Of a stretch of 53,198 bases of DNA, positions 8,003 through 14,145 are shown piece after piece. Both the position numbers and the translations under genes were made by a program. The DNA comes from a virus, in the IMG/VR virus record IMGVR_UViG_3300027734_000099, positions 1 to 53,198 of that record; one strand, written 5' to 3'. The notes beneath the pieces were generated by a model. It saw only the letters and a list, made by a program, of their open reading frames with translations. It did not search any database and had not been told where the DNA came from. Each line of letters begins with the position of its first letter. The stretch's first letter is position 1.

Positions 8003-8204
8003 AACCAGACTCCTGTCCAAAACCGTTTTGTGCGGTTTCATTTGGGCTATTATCGTTTCCAGGTGCAGTTCCTCCACCCCAAAACCCACCGTAGTAGATC
8101 TGGAACCAAGGAATTCCACCAACTGCGTAGCCACCGCCCAAGCGCCCCACTGTCTTGTGGTGCTTGTGCTTCTTAACCTTGAACTGTTTTTTATCTATGG
8201 CCAT
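7935..8204 (-). CDS. Gly-rich small basic protein
   Basis: 89 residues. The Lys/His-rich start (KKQFKVKKHKHHKTVGR) is followed by a Gly/Ser/Asn-rich, aromatic stretch (YYGGFWGGGTAPGND) of the kind seen in some virion proteins. The ATG at 8204 has only a weak ribosome site. Its last 68 bases also encode the start of the zinc protein in another frame. It follows the terminator at 8245-8266, so it may have its own promoter or depend on readthrough. Confidence 0.55.
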   Translation of the reverse strand: MAIDKKQFKVKKHKHHKTVGRLGGGYAVGGIPWFQIYYGGFWGGGTAPGNDNSPNETAQNGFGQESGYGGDVGGSTGATASDGGGSGAM

Positions 8205-8244
8205 ACCCAAATAATCCCACTATTGTGTGGCACATAAATGCCAA

Positions 8245-8266
8245 AGGCCGGGATTTCTCCCGGCCT
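8245..8266 (-). terminator. Terminator after the PASTA-containing structural gene
   Basis: AGGCCGGGA, loop TTTC, TCCCGGCCT: nine perfect pairs, 27 bases after the stop codon of the gene ending at 8293 when read leftward. A short T-rich stretch follows on the minus strand. It would limit readthrough into the smaller virion genes. Confidence 0.8.
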
Positions 8267-8292
8267 CTGCGCTATTAAATTGTTTGTGTTGA

Positions 8293-9252
8293 TTATGAAG
8301 CTGCGTAAGGTGTGATTGTGATTGTTGCTGTTGTAGCCACAGATGCAGCGCCTGCTGCTGTTGACTGTGTCTTGATTGTGCTGAAACGTGCTGGGACCTT
8401 GGCTGTACCTGTATCTGCTGCTGAGGAAACGTTTCCTGTTGTCTTAGCGTAGGTAAAGGTAGTTGCTGTAGGTACTGTTGCAATTGCAACAAGTGTTGCA
8501 GCAAGTGTTGTAGCTGTAACTGGTGCAACTGTAACAAGGTCACCAACTGCAAAGCCGTGAGCTGCTGCTGTGGTAATTGTTGCTACGTTGCTTGTAAGGG
8601 CTACGTTAGAGATAGCTGGGGTTACTGCTGAAGCTGTTGTGATGTTAGCTGCTTCGTAACCAGCATCCTTAAGTGTGTCAAGGGCTACTGTTGTTGTTTG
8701 TCCAACTACGTTAGGTACTTGAATGTAACCAAGACCATAACCATCAGCTGCTGTACGAGCTGTTGTCTTTTCTACTTTGCCGTACCACTGTCCTGTAATT
8801 TCACCAGCGTTAGCTGCGTTAGTTACTGTGAACTTAAGTGGAGTTGCTGTAGCAACTGTTGCTGCTGAAAGGTTGTAAGCTGAAGCTGTAAGGCCAGTAA
8901 TGTTTACTGAATCTCCAGCTGCAAGTTTATTTTGTGATGTGTATGTAACAGTTGTTCCGTTACCTGAAGCTGCAGTAACCATATAGTTACCTGCTGCTTC
9001 TACGAATGAAGGGAAGTTAGCCCAATCTGCTTCAATGTCTGAGTGATTTCCAAGTGACGCGTTTAGACGTGCGCTTGGATTCTTTGAGTATCCAGACCAG
9101 CTCTTGTTCTGTGCTGCATTGTTTGCAACTACTTCAACAGCTGTGCCGTCTGTGCGCTCATCATTTGGTTGTGGAGCAAAGTTGCCCCATACAAAATCTA
9201 CGGCAATGTTGCCGGAGGAATCAAGTAGATTCCCGTTGTTATTTACTGCCAT
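8293..9252 (-). CDS. Structural protein with PASTA-like and Ig-like repeats
   Basis: 319 residues, extremely Ala/Thr/Val-rich and poor in charge, as in phage tail or decoration proteins. The first 90 residues are polar (VDFVWGNFAPQPNDERTDG). Beta-rich segments follow, and VPNVVGQTTTVALDTLKDAG matches the PASTA domain, which binds peptidoglycan stem peptides or mediates protein contacts. The C-terminal 110 residues are another beta unit built around AAAHGFAVGDLVTV. GAGGAAATAAAAA precedes the ATG. A virion surface or tail role with affinity for the host wall is inferred. The gene lies just after the proteasome-like gene. Confidence 0.72.
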   Translation of the reverse strand: MAVNNNGNLLDSSGNIAVDFVWGNFAPQPNDERTDGTAVEVVANNAAQNKSWSGYSKNPSARLNASLGNHSDIEADWANFPSFVEAAGNYMVTAASGNGTTVTYTSQNKLAAGDSVNITGLTASAYNLSAATVATATPLKFTVTNAANAGEITGQWYGKVEKTTARTAADGYGLGYIQVPNVVGQTTTVALDTLKDAGYEAANITTASAVTPAISNVALTSNVATITTAAAHGFAVGDLVTVAPVTATTLAATLVAIATVPTATTFTYAKTTGNVSSAADTGTAKVPARFSTIKTQSTAAGAASVATTATITITPYAAS

Positions 9253-9312
9253 TTTTTATTTCCTCACTGATCAATGTGGTTGTTCGTTCGAACCCACAAA
9301 TGGTGACAGAAA

Positions 9313-9879
9313 TTAAGCTTCTTGTATGTATGTATGGATCTCTCCACCAGAATAGATGTCGTGCTTACAGGCGATCTCGATTGCTCGTCTCACAACCTTT
9401 TCGGCGGACTCGGGTGTACTGATTTTTGCATAGTTCAAAGCCTCAAGTGCGCCCAGTGCAACATCTCCACCACTACCAGCATAGTAAACGCGGCGGGCTT
9501 CTCTATCCCAAGAGTAGTCATTAAAGATCGGGTAAATTACACCGCGGATAGATACAAGCAAGTTAGAGTCTTGCCATGCTGCATCGCCATCTTCTTTACC
9601 TTCAAAGCCTGCATCCTGGAAAGCTTTACGCATTGAGGGAATAAACTTCTTAGTCATAAATGTATCTAAATCAATAGTTGCACCTGGCTTTGGAGGTTTC
9701 CAACCAAATTGCGTAATGTTTCCACCTCTAGAAGCGCCGGAGACAGCTATCAGTACACCGTTGTTATTAACAATCTTAGAAGTGGCAAGTTCCATATAGC
9801 GACCATCTTCATCGGAGGCGCGGGAATCACAACCAATAACGGACCAGCCATCACCTTGAATTGCAACAAGCGTTGTCAT
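9313..9879 (-). CDS. 20S proteasome beta-subunit / HslV-like N-terminal-nucleophile hydrolase
   Basis: 188 residues. After removal of Met the chain begins TTLVAIQGDGWSVIG, as in mature proteasome beta and HslV, so Thr2 is the likely nucleophile and there is no propeptide. Asp18 (CDSRAS), Lys35 (TSKIV), Ser136 (AGSGGDVALGALEAL) and the Asp174/Ser177 pair (HDIYSGG) match the catalytic set T1, D17, K33, S129, D166 and S169 of the 20S beta subunit. Family members are self-compartmentalised threonine proteases. AAGGGG precedes the ATG. It lies among virion genes, so a maturation protease or a modifier of the host proteasome are the two obvious roles; neither is shown by sequence. Confidence 0.85.
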   Translation of the reverse strand: MTTLVAIQGDGWSVIGCDSRASDEDGRYMELATSKIVNNNGVLIAVSGASRGGNITQFGWKPPKPGATIDLDTFMTKKFIPSMRKAFQDAGFEGKEDGDAAWQDSNLLVSIRGVIYPIFNDYSWDREARRVYYAGSGGDVALGALEALNYAKISTPESAEKVVRRAIEIACKHDIYSGGEIHTYIQEA

Positions 9880-9915
9880 GGGACCCCTTCGATTGGTAAG
9901 ACAATAATAGCCTAC

Positions 9916-10395
9916 CTACTGACCAGCACCCAACTGAAACTCCTCTGGCCTTTTTCGGGGAAGGTTTTGGTATGTAGTCTTACTCCAAGGAGCTCCATCT
10001 AGGTATAGCTCGATAAAATCGTGGGTGGAGTCTGAATTCTTTAGGACATCCCATAGGAGAGGGTCAACTCCATCGTATTGGATCATGGAGCCGTCTCTCA
10101 TGCCTATGACTAGGACTTCCATCTCCTTGTCTAGGGAGTAGCAGGCGTACACAGCTCTGTGGCGTGTCTTGCCTGGACTCTGAGGAGCATCAATGTATTC
10201 ATACCCAGGGCCACACGGACTTGTAGATGACATAGAGGTCATCCGAGCTTCCCGTCCTTCTGGTGTGCTTAGCTCCTCAGGCTCTCCAAATACCTTCTCA
10301 CGGCCTCTTAGAGACAGGTTGAGACGTTTGTTAGTCTCATCCTCATAGGCTTGTCTAAGGCGGTCTAAATCCCGTCCTACGCCGTCTCTAGCCAT
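9916..10395 (-). CDS. KTSC-like domain protein
   Basis: 159 residues. The N-terminal half is charged and helical (RLRQAYEDETNKRLNLSLRG). The C-terminal half has LVIGMRDGSMIQYDGVDPLL, then NSDSTHDFIELYLDG. This resembles the KTSC domain (hydrophobic strand, small-residue turn, aromatic-rich strand, then a helix and Ser-containing loop), which occurs alone or fused in phage and lysyl-tRNA-synthetase-related proteins with an unclear binding role. It overlaps the small upstream zinc gene by 8 bases and is followed by the proteasome-like gene. Confidence 0.65.
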   Translation of the reverse strand: MARDGVGRDLDRLRQAYEDETNKRLNLSLRGREKVFGEPEELSTPEGREARMTSMSSTSPCGPGYEYIDAPQSPGKTRHRAVYACYSLDKEMEVLVIGMRDGSMIQYDGVDPLLWDVLKNSDSTHDFIELYLDGAPWSKTTYQNLPRKRPEEFQLGAGQ

Positions 10396-10507
10396 CGTAC
10401 TCTTCCTCCAGATGTTTCTCCTCGCACATGCGAGCTAAATCAGGCACTACATAGATTTTTCTACATAGTTGGCAGGTCCAGCGCTCTAGGCGCTCCCGAT
10501 CATCCAT
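10388..10507 (-). CDS. Very short zinc-finger-like protein
   Basis: 39 residues starting MDDRERLERW. It contains TCQLCRKIYVV and then MCEEKH, a possible Cys2-Cys-His zinc site. Its stop TAG lies inside the start region of the next gene (GATGGCTAG), an overlap of 8 bases that supports real coding. No good ribosome site is seen before the ATG at 10507, which lowers confidence. Confidence 0.5.
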   Translation of the reverse strand: MDDRERLERWTCQLCRKIYVVPDLARMCEEKHLEEEYDG

Positions 10508-10562
10508 ATGGAGTGAGTGTATCTCTTGGCTACTGCTTAGAACTGATAAATAACCTGGGTTA

Positions 10563-11267
10563 TTAGGAGTAGTCCTTTTTAGTCCAATGCTTTAATTTAT
10601 ATGCTCCTCCACCCGAATCTATAGCATCTTCTCGCAAACTGTTCTGATTCCCCCTTAAATCATTATTTACTTTAATTTCCCACTCATGACGCTTGATAGG
10701 TATCACCTGTAGATATGGAGTTCCCTTAGGAATGATCCCCTCAAATCCTGTACTTACGCAAAATAAAGCTGATCCTGGTGCTGCAAAGGCATCTGTGTCT
10801 ACTAACCCTGAAAAAGTTATAAATGGTAGATCCGGCCTGTTAAGAGGATGAGTAATTAGAGCGCTATACCCTTCCGGAGTTTTAATTCCCCAAGGAACAT
10901 TCCAAGCAAAAGACCATTCCGAATAACCATTTATACGTTGTAACCCAAGTGAAACAGATGATGACCGCACCTCAAGAGGCCACAACTCTGAATTCCAACT
11001 TAAATCTGGTACAAAACCAGTTTCAACCTCTACCTGCATAATTTTAATATCACACCAAGTAGTCAACATATACCCAGCTGTCATGGCGTCTAGATACGGA
11101 ATGCATGCTTTTGCTGTAAGAGTGTCTCGTGTTTTATTTAAATTATCGCTATGCCTAGGTATTTCCTTGTACCAATCTGGAATTGTCCTTGAAGAGGGTA
11201 CTGGAGATGGTATTACCCGATTAATTGTGTTTGAAGGTGAATAGGTTTCAACAGTTAGTTTGTCCAT
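10563..11267 (-). CDS. DUF6065-like protein, copy 1
   Basis: 234 residues. The block TPEGYSALITHPLNRPDLPF, a VDTDAF step, then FEGIIPKGTPYLQVIPIKRH is the signature I associate with DUF6065 proteins of large phages. Function unknown. The protein at 49374-50084 carries the same blocks (GYSLLFTHPLNRMDLPF, FEGIIEKGTPIVQIIPIKRD), so the genome holds two diverged copies. It is the first gene of the leftward virion block and faces the repeat-rich region at 11341-11442. Soluble; Trp- and Pro-rich. Confidence 0.72.
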   Translation of the reverse strand: MDKLTVETYSPSNTINRVIPSPVPSSRTIPDWYKEIPRHSDNLNKTRDTLTAKACIPYLDAMTAGYMLTTWCDIKIMQVEVETGFVPDLSWNSELWPLEVRSSSVSLGLQRINGYSEWSFAWNVPWGIKTPEGYSALITHPLNRPDLPFITFSGLVDTDAFAAPGSALFCVSTGFEGIIPKGTPYLQVIPIKRHEWEIKVNNDLRGNQNSLREDAIDSGGGAYKLKHWTKKDYS

Positions 11268-11340
11268 TCCCCCACCCTATCGCACTTAGGCCACTGTATG
11301 AGCATAGATACTCCCAACAGTTCGTCTCACCTGGCCAAAC

Positions 11341-11415
11341 TTGGACAAAACGGACATTTAACCCATACCCCCCCAAAACGGACAAAGCGGACAAAAGCAA
11401 ACCAAACGGACAAAT
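11341..11415. repeat. Five short direct repeats GGACAAA-type in divergent intergenic region
   Basis: Five copies of a nine-base unit close to CGGACAAAN start at 11342 (TGGACAAAA), 11351 (CGGACATTT), 11379, 11388 and 11407. Starts are 9, 28, 9 and 19 bases apart, all near multiples of about 9.4, so the copies may face one side of the helix. They lie in the 280-base gap between the divergent leftward virion block and rightward plus-strand block. A protein-binding array for transcription control or replication initiation is the natural reading. Confidence 0.6.
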
Positions 11416-11431
11416 AAACTAATAGTGAAGG

Positions 11432-11442
11432 CGGTCAGACCG
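11432..11442. promoter_or_regulatory. Perfect short palindrome, possible operator
   Basis: CGGTCAGACCG is a perfect inverted repeat around a central A, 17 bases after the last direct repeat and about 105 bases before the first rightward gene. Size and symmetry suit a dimeric repressor or activator site. No convincing -35/-10 pair could be placed here. Confidence 0.4.
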
Positions 11443-11469
11443 AAGGTTAGAAAGTAGGTAATTCTGTGT

Positions 11470-11508
11470 GCGCCGTATAGTGCGGTTCGATTCCCACTAT
11501 ACGGGCGC
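11470..11508 (+). other. Long hairpin with tRNA T-loop-like apex
   Basis: CGTATAGTG (11474-11482) pairs with CACTATACG (11495-11503). GCGC pairs extend below it past one bulged G. Above, after one bulged C, GG pairs with CC around the seven-base loop TTCGATT, which is a textbook T-loop. No D-arm, anticodon arm or separate acceptor can be drawn, so it is not a tRNA. A second small hairpin (CTTAC/GTAAG, 11512-11526) follows, then the ribosome site of the first rightward gene. It is probably in that gene's 5' leader. Confidence 0.55.
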
Positions 11509-11547
11509 GGGCTTACATCTAGTAAGTCTTAGCAGAAGGGGACTATT

Positions 11548-12069
11548 ATGTCCGCACGCGAAAATCTATCTGCCCTGTTGGCTACTCGTGGCAAGGGTGG
11601 CTCATTAGAGTCCATCTCCCAAGCGGGTAAGCACTTCAGCGCCGATAAGACGCTCACACCTTCCGACTTTATCGTAGATAAGTTGGAAGCCTCTAAGGCA
11701 ATCACACTACTCGGCGGGTTCGCCGTATCTACCTATGGCTTCGAGCCAGCGGTGGCTTACTCAATGCGTAATGTGTTTGCTAAGGAGTATGGCAAGGTGC
11801 TAGGTCTATTCGACCTTACACAGCCAGACTTCGTTGCTTCTATCAAGGAGATAGAGCAAGAGATTGCCACAGCAGAAGCCGATAAGGCTTCTCTTGACAT
11901 CTCATTAGGCGTAGATGCGGAACGCTACATCAAGAACGCTACTTCTCAGATTGAGAAGGTTATTGATGGTTCTGTATCGCCTAAAGTTCGCCACGACCTT
12001 CTCACTCTCCAAGCAATCATTGAGAAGAAGTTGGCTTACGCACCACTCAAAGTCGCACAGAACGCCTAG
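11548..12069 (+). CDS. Hypothetical protein, first gene of the rightward block
   Basis: 173 residues. AGAAGGGG precedes the ATG. A Ser/Gly-rich start is followed by a mostly helical protein; SIKEIEQEIATAEADKASLD looks like a short coiled coil, and residues 45-80 contain a hydrophobic GGFAVSTYGFEPAVAYSM segment that is too polar for a membrane helix. No known family recognised. Codon use is more GC-rich than in the neighbouring minus-strand genes. It ends at a strong hairpin. Confidence 0.75.
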   Translation: MSARENLSALLATRGKGGSLESISQAGKHFSADKTLTPSDFIVDKLEASKAITLLGGFAVSTYGFEPAVAYSMRNVFAKEYGKVLGLFDLTQPDFVASIKEIEQEIATAEADKASLDISLGVDAERYIKNATSQIEKVIDGSVSPKVRHDLLTLQAIIEKKLAYAPLKVAQNA

Positions 12070-12079
12070 TTCGTAGTTA

Positions 12080-12101
12080 GTGGGGGGAGCAATCCCCCCA
12101 C
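12080..12101 (+). terminator. Strong hairpin after first rightward gene
   Basis: GTGGGGGG, loop AGCAAT, CCCCCCAC: eight perfect G/C-rich pairs starting 11 bases after the stop codon. The tail is CTCTCTATCT rather than a T-run, so it may be a weak terminator or a 3'-end protecting structure that starts the structured region 12080-12470. Confidence 0.6.
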
Positions 12102-12107
12102 TCTCTA

Positions 12108-12189
12108 TCTATGTCCATAGTCATCTATGGGCGTAGATGGGGTTATGCCGACCAATCGGCTCACTCTGCTATGTAAGTAGCAGACCCCC
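12108..12189 (+). ncRNA. Compact multi-branch RNA element in the 429-base gap 12070-12498
   Basis: Two nested elements can be drawn with perfect helices. First, ATCTA (12108) with TAGAT (12134-12138) encloses CCATAG/CTATGG around TCAT. Next, GGGG (12139-12142) with CCCC (12185-12188) closes a three-way junction holding GCCGA/TCGGC (loop CCAA) and TCTGCTA/TAGCAGA (loop TGTAAG). No open frame with coding character crosses it. This is a candidate structured RNA or leader of the zinc-finger gene at 12499. The family is not recognised. Confidence 0.5.
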
Positions 12190-12229
12190 GCACACGATTA
12201 CCTACTTTTCGTGTCTTCTGTCTATCGAG

Positions 12230-12268
12230 AAGCCCTAGCCGTCCCCTTCACAATGTCGGCTAGGGCTT
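12230..12268 (+). terminator. Twelve-pair hairpin, likely terminator
   Basis: AAGCCCTAGCCG (12230-12241) pairs perfectly with CGGCTAGGGCTT (12257-12268) around a 15-base loop; TTCTCATTCTC follows. It would end a transcript carrying the first rightward gene and the branched element before it. Confidence 0.65.
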
Positions 12269-12399
12269 TCTCATTCTCACATAGTGATACAACTCACATC
12301 ATAGATAGTTTGGCTACTGTCAAATTGACAACTATGAGCATTGAGAGACACACCAGGTCTGGGGCTATGTCTAGGGTCTGTTATCAGGTAGGTTGTGGA

Positions 12400-12462
12400 A
12401 GGCACATCTGTTCATCTATGAGGAGGGTCTTCATAGTATTTGAGTGCTAAGCAGGTGTGCCT
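12400..12462 (+). other. Nested hairpin just upstream of zinc-finger gene
   Basis: AGGCACATCTG (12400-12410) pairs with CAGGTGTGCCT (12452-12462) with one G-U. Inside it CTATGA (12416-12421) pairs with TCATAG (12431-12436). The helix ends 37 bases before the ATG at 12499. It fits a leader structure able to affect expression of that gene. The bases between 12270 and 12399 show no feature I recognise. Confidence 0.45.
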
Positions 12463-12498
12463 CTCACTCTCTATCTGAGAGTGTATGAAAGGATAGCT

Positions 12499-12699
12499 AT
12501 GAACTGTATCTATTGCGGACAGCCTGTGCATCCAGAGAGATGGGAAGCAGGCTATGAGTATTGTATGGCTCCTGAGTGTGCTCATCAGTTACGAGAGCGT
12601 GCTGAGCAATACAGGCTCATTTTAGTTCCTAAGCAGGGCTTTACCTATGTAGAGGCTGACTCTCCTCATCTCCTATCTGGTAAGTCATCAGGTAGATAA
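12499..12699 (+). CDS. Small zinc-finger protein
   Basis: 66 residues. MNCIYCGQPVHPERWEAGY then YCMAPECAHQLRER gives a CxxC plus C-x4-C pattern, a typical treble-clef-like zinc ribbon. The tail is Ser/Gly-rich. GAAAGGATAGCT precedes the ATG at 12499; longer in-frame starts overlap the leader hairpin. It shares the CGQP zinc-turn with the product of 12850-12990 (CIYCGQP versus CHHCGQP), so the two may be related. Probably binds nucleic acid or a host protein. Confidence 0.72.
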   Translation: MNCIYCGQPVHPERWEAGYEYCMAPECAHQLRERAEQYRLILVPKQGFTYVEADSPHLLSGKSSGR

Positions 12700-12732
12700 T
12701 TTCCCCGCGCTTTTTTAGTGTTGCTGATGGAA

Positions 12733-12811
12733 GATACATAGGACGACAGACTGAGGCTCGTAAGGTGTTAATTTGCCTGTGTAGCGTGTAGGTCGACTTT
12801 CCCTATGTATC
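12733..12811 (+). other. Structured spacer between two zinc-protein genes
   Basis: GATACATAGG (12733-12742) pairs perfectly with CCTATGTATC (12802-12811), enclosing 59 bases that hold CGAC/GTCG and AGG/CCT sub-helices. It fills most of the 150-base gap between the zinc genes. A long perfect closing helix in such a short gap is unlikely by chance and suggests a folded RNA in the transcript. Confidence 0.5.
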
Positions 12812-12849
12812 TCTCATTGGTAATACCTTTTACCAATAGAAGGAGCATT

Positions 12850-12990
12850 ATGTTCACACTATCGATCAAGATAGGTTTTACCCGTAAGAAGAAAGAGATG
12901 ACAGATGTTGTATGTCATCACTGTGGACAGCCTTATCGTGTTCACATAAATAACATCAGAGCGGTCAATTACTGCACTAGTTGTAAGTAA
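12850..12990 (+). CDS. Small zinc-ribbon protein
   Basis: 46 residues from the ATG at 12850, which follows AGGAG; an upstream frame extension lacks a ribosome site. A basic N-terminus (SIKIGFTRKKKEMTD) is followed by VVCHHCGQPYRVHI and CTSCK: two CxxC pairs forming a four-Cys zinc ribbon. It may bind DNA, RNA or RNA polymerase. It stands between structured RNA spacers on both sides. Confidence 0.7.
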   Translation: MFTLSIKIGFTRKKKEMTDVVCHHCGQPYRVHINNIRAVNYCTSCK

Positions 12991-13016
12991 TACACCAAAT
13001 CTTCCCCGCGAAGTTT

Positions 13017-13298
13017 GAGATGGACAGAGGGCACACTGAATAGGCTGTCGATTGCACGGAGAACTGAATATCTATTGGGGTGTAACTATGAAGATAGATG
13101 GAAAGTGAAGAAGCGAAACAGAACGGACTTGGGTGCCTGAGGAATCCTGTGGCTGATAGTTACCTATCCAAGTAAGAGTGGAGTATGTAGGAAAAGACGC
13201 GACTGTGCTTACATACAGAATGAAACGACGCAAGAGGGACTGTGGCTGTGAGTCTCACGCAATTCCTTCAGTAATTCAGTGTGCCGTCTATCTATCTC
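13017..13298 (+). ncRNA. Large structured RNA candidate (282 nt) closed by a 25-position helix
   Basis: This fills the 338-base gap 12991-13328. GGCACACTGAAT (13030-13041) pairs perfectly with ATTCAGTGTGCC (13274-13285), and the outer strands 13017-13029 and 13286-13298 add eleven further pairs (one G-U) with two mismatches. Inside are ATCTAT/ATAGAT (13070-13099), ACTTGG/CCAAGT (13127-13173) holding GCC/GGC and AGG/CCT, GTATGTA/TACATAC (13183-13216), and GTGA/TCAC. GTAACTAT (13082-13089) in the first loop can pair with ATAGTTAC (13156-13163), a possible pseudoknot. No coding frame is seen. It does not carry tmRNA or RNase P RNA signatures. An ornate phage RNA is the likeliest reading. Confidence 0.6.
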
Positions 13299-13328
13299 AA
13301 CCGAGGTAGATGACAGAAGGGAGACGCA

Positions 13329-13919
13329 GTGTCAGGTGTAGCAAATGCAATGACACTAGAGCGTTTCTATGAGTACAACCCCCCAATTGACCCAGATAAG
13401 TCATATTGGTGGGCAGTGGATACTATTCAAGTAGGCGATTATGTAAGATCAAATAAAGATAAATACAACACCCACACATGGCGTGTCGTTGCTATCGGCG
13501 CCAATAGTTGGAAGAATATCTCAGTACTAATGGAAATGCCTTCAAACTATACAAAGACATCAGGTATCTATGACAAGTATTGGTCTTATGGTCTCAATGA
13601 GAACAATGAGCCGGTGTGTCGTAGAACTATGTATTTGAACAACATCAAAAAAATCAACCCAGAAAAAGGAGAAGATATGTGCCGCTGTCGTTCGTCATAT
13701 TGTTTTTGCGATAGTGCATTGACATACGAAGTTAATGAGCATTCATTGACTGTTGATGTATCTAAAGGCAAAACAATCCGGCTTACTCTTGAAGAGTGTG
13801 CTGAACTAGCATCATTCTTAGGAACTGCCAAAGGCAAGATAAAAGAAGCCAAGCTTGCTGCTCTCAAAGAGCAACAAGATGAGTTGGCTAAGCAACTAGC
13901 AGAAGTGGAGTCAATGTAA
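13329..13919 (+). CDS. Hypothetical protein with CxC motifs and C-terminal coiled coil
   Basis: 196 residues. The GTG at 13329 has AGAAGGGAG seven bases upstream; the first ATG is seven codons in and lacks such a site. The first 120 residues look globular (YWWAVDTIQVGDYVRS, then a beta segment on changing conditions of binding). MCRCRSSYCFCD at the middle is a possible metal site. The C-terminal 40 residues form a coiled coil (LAALKEQQDELAKQLAEVE). It is followed at once by a membrane peptide gene (TAATG). No family assigned. Confidence 0.75.
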   Translation: MSGVANAMTLERFYEYNPPIDPDKSYWWAVDTIQVGDYVRSNKDKYNTHTWRVVAIGANSWKNISVLMEMPSNYTKTSGIYDKYWSYGLNENNEPVCRRTMYLNNIKKINPEKGEDMCRCRSSYCFCDSALTYEVNEHSLTVDVSKGKTIRLTLEECAELASFLGTAKGKIKEAKLAALKEQQDELAKQLAEVESM

Positions 13920-14005
13920 TGTATATTGAGTTCGAGCCACAGACTATCGTGATTATCTGTATCTCATTAGTCTTCATCGCAGCCATCAGAGCATGGCGTA
14001 AGTAA
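13919..14005 (+). CDS. 28-residue membrane peptide
   Basis: MYIEFEPQ is followed by one hydrophobic helix (TIVIICISLVFIAAI) and a basic end RAWRK: a single-pass membrane peptide with the basic end inside. Its ATG overlaps the stop of the previous gene (TAATG), which supports translation by coupling. Possible roles are membrane targeting or host membrane modulation. Too short for homology. Confidence 0.5.
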   Translation: MYIEFEPQTIVIICISLVFIAAIRAWRK

Positions 14006-14022
14006 TTCCCAGAGAAAGGGAT

Positions 14023-14082
14023 ACACACTTCGGTGTGGTTGGTCTGACGAGACCTGAGGTAAAACACGTCCCGCGCATCGGG
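14023..14082 (+). other. Three hairpins in a 140-base spacer
   Basis: CACAC-TTCG-GTGTG (14024-14037, an ultra-stable UUCG loop), GGTCT-GACG-AGACC (14041-14054) and CCCG-CGCAT-CGGG (14070-14082) follow each other in the gap 14006-14145. The next gene's ribosome site AGAAGGGAAA comes after them. These could be processing or stabilising elements, or part of a small RNA. Confidence 0.45.
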
Positions 14083-14145
14083 GTATATCTGCGTCTCACC
14101 TGAGCATGTGAAGGCTAAACTGCTCACCTAACAGAAGGGAAAGCA

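Noticed and set aside
11470-11508. tRNA gene suggested by the GGTTCGATTCC segment
   Set aside because: The flanking bases pair with each other as one long hairpin; no D-arm, anticodon arm or acceptor-plus-discriminator can be drawn.
12211-12450. 79-residue open frame inside the structured gap
   Set aside because: It runs through perfect hairpins, has no ribosome site, and its residue composition is not protein-like.
13017-13298. tmRNA or RNase P RNA identity
   Set aside because: The tRNA-like ends and conserved core bases of tmRNA and the CR-I/CR-V bases of RNase P RNA are not visible.
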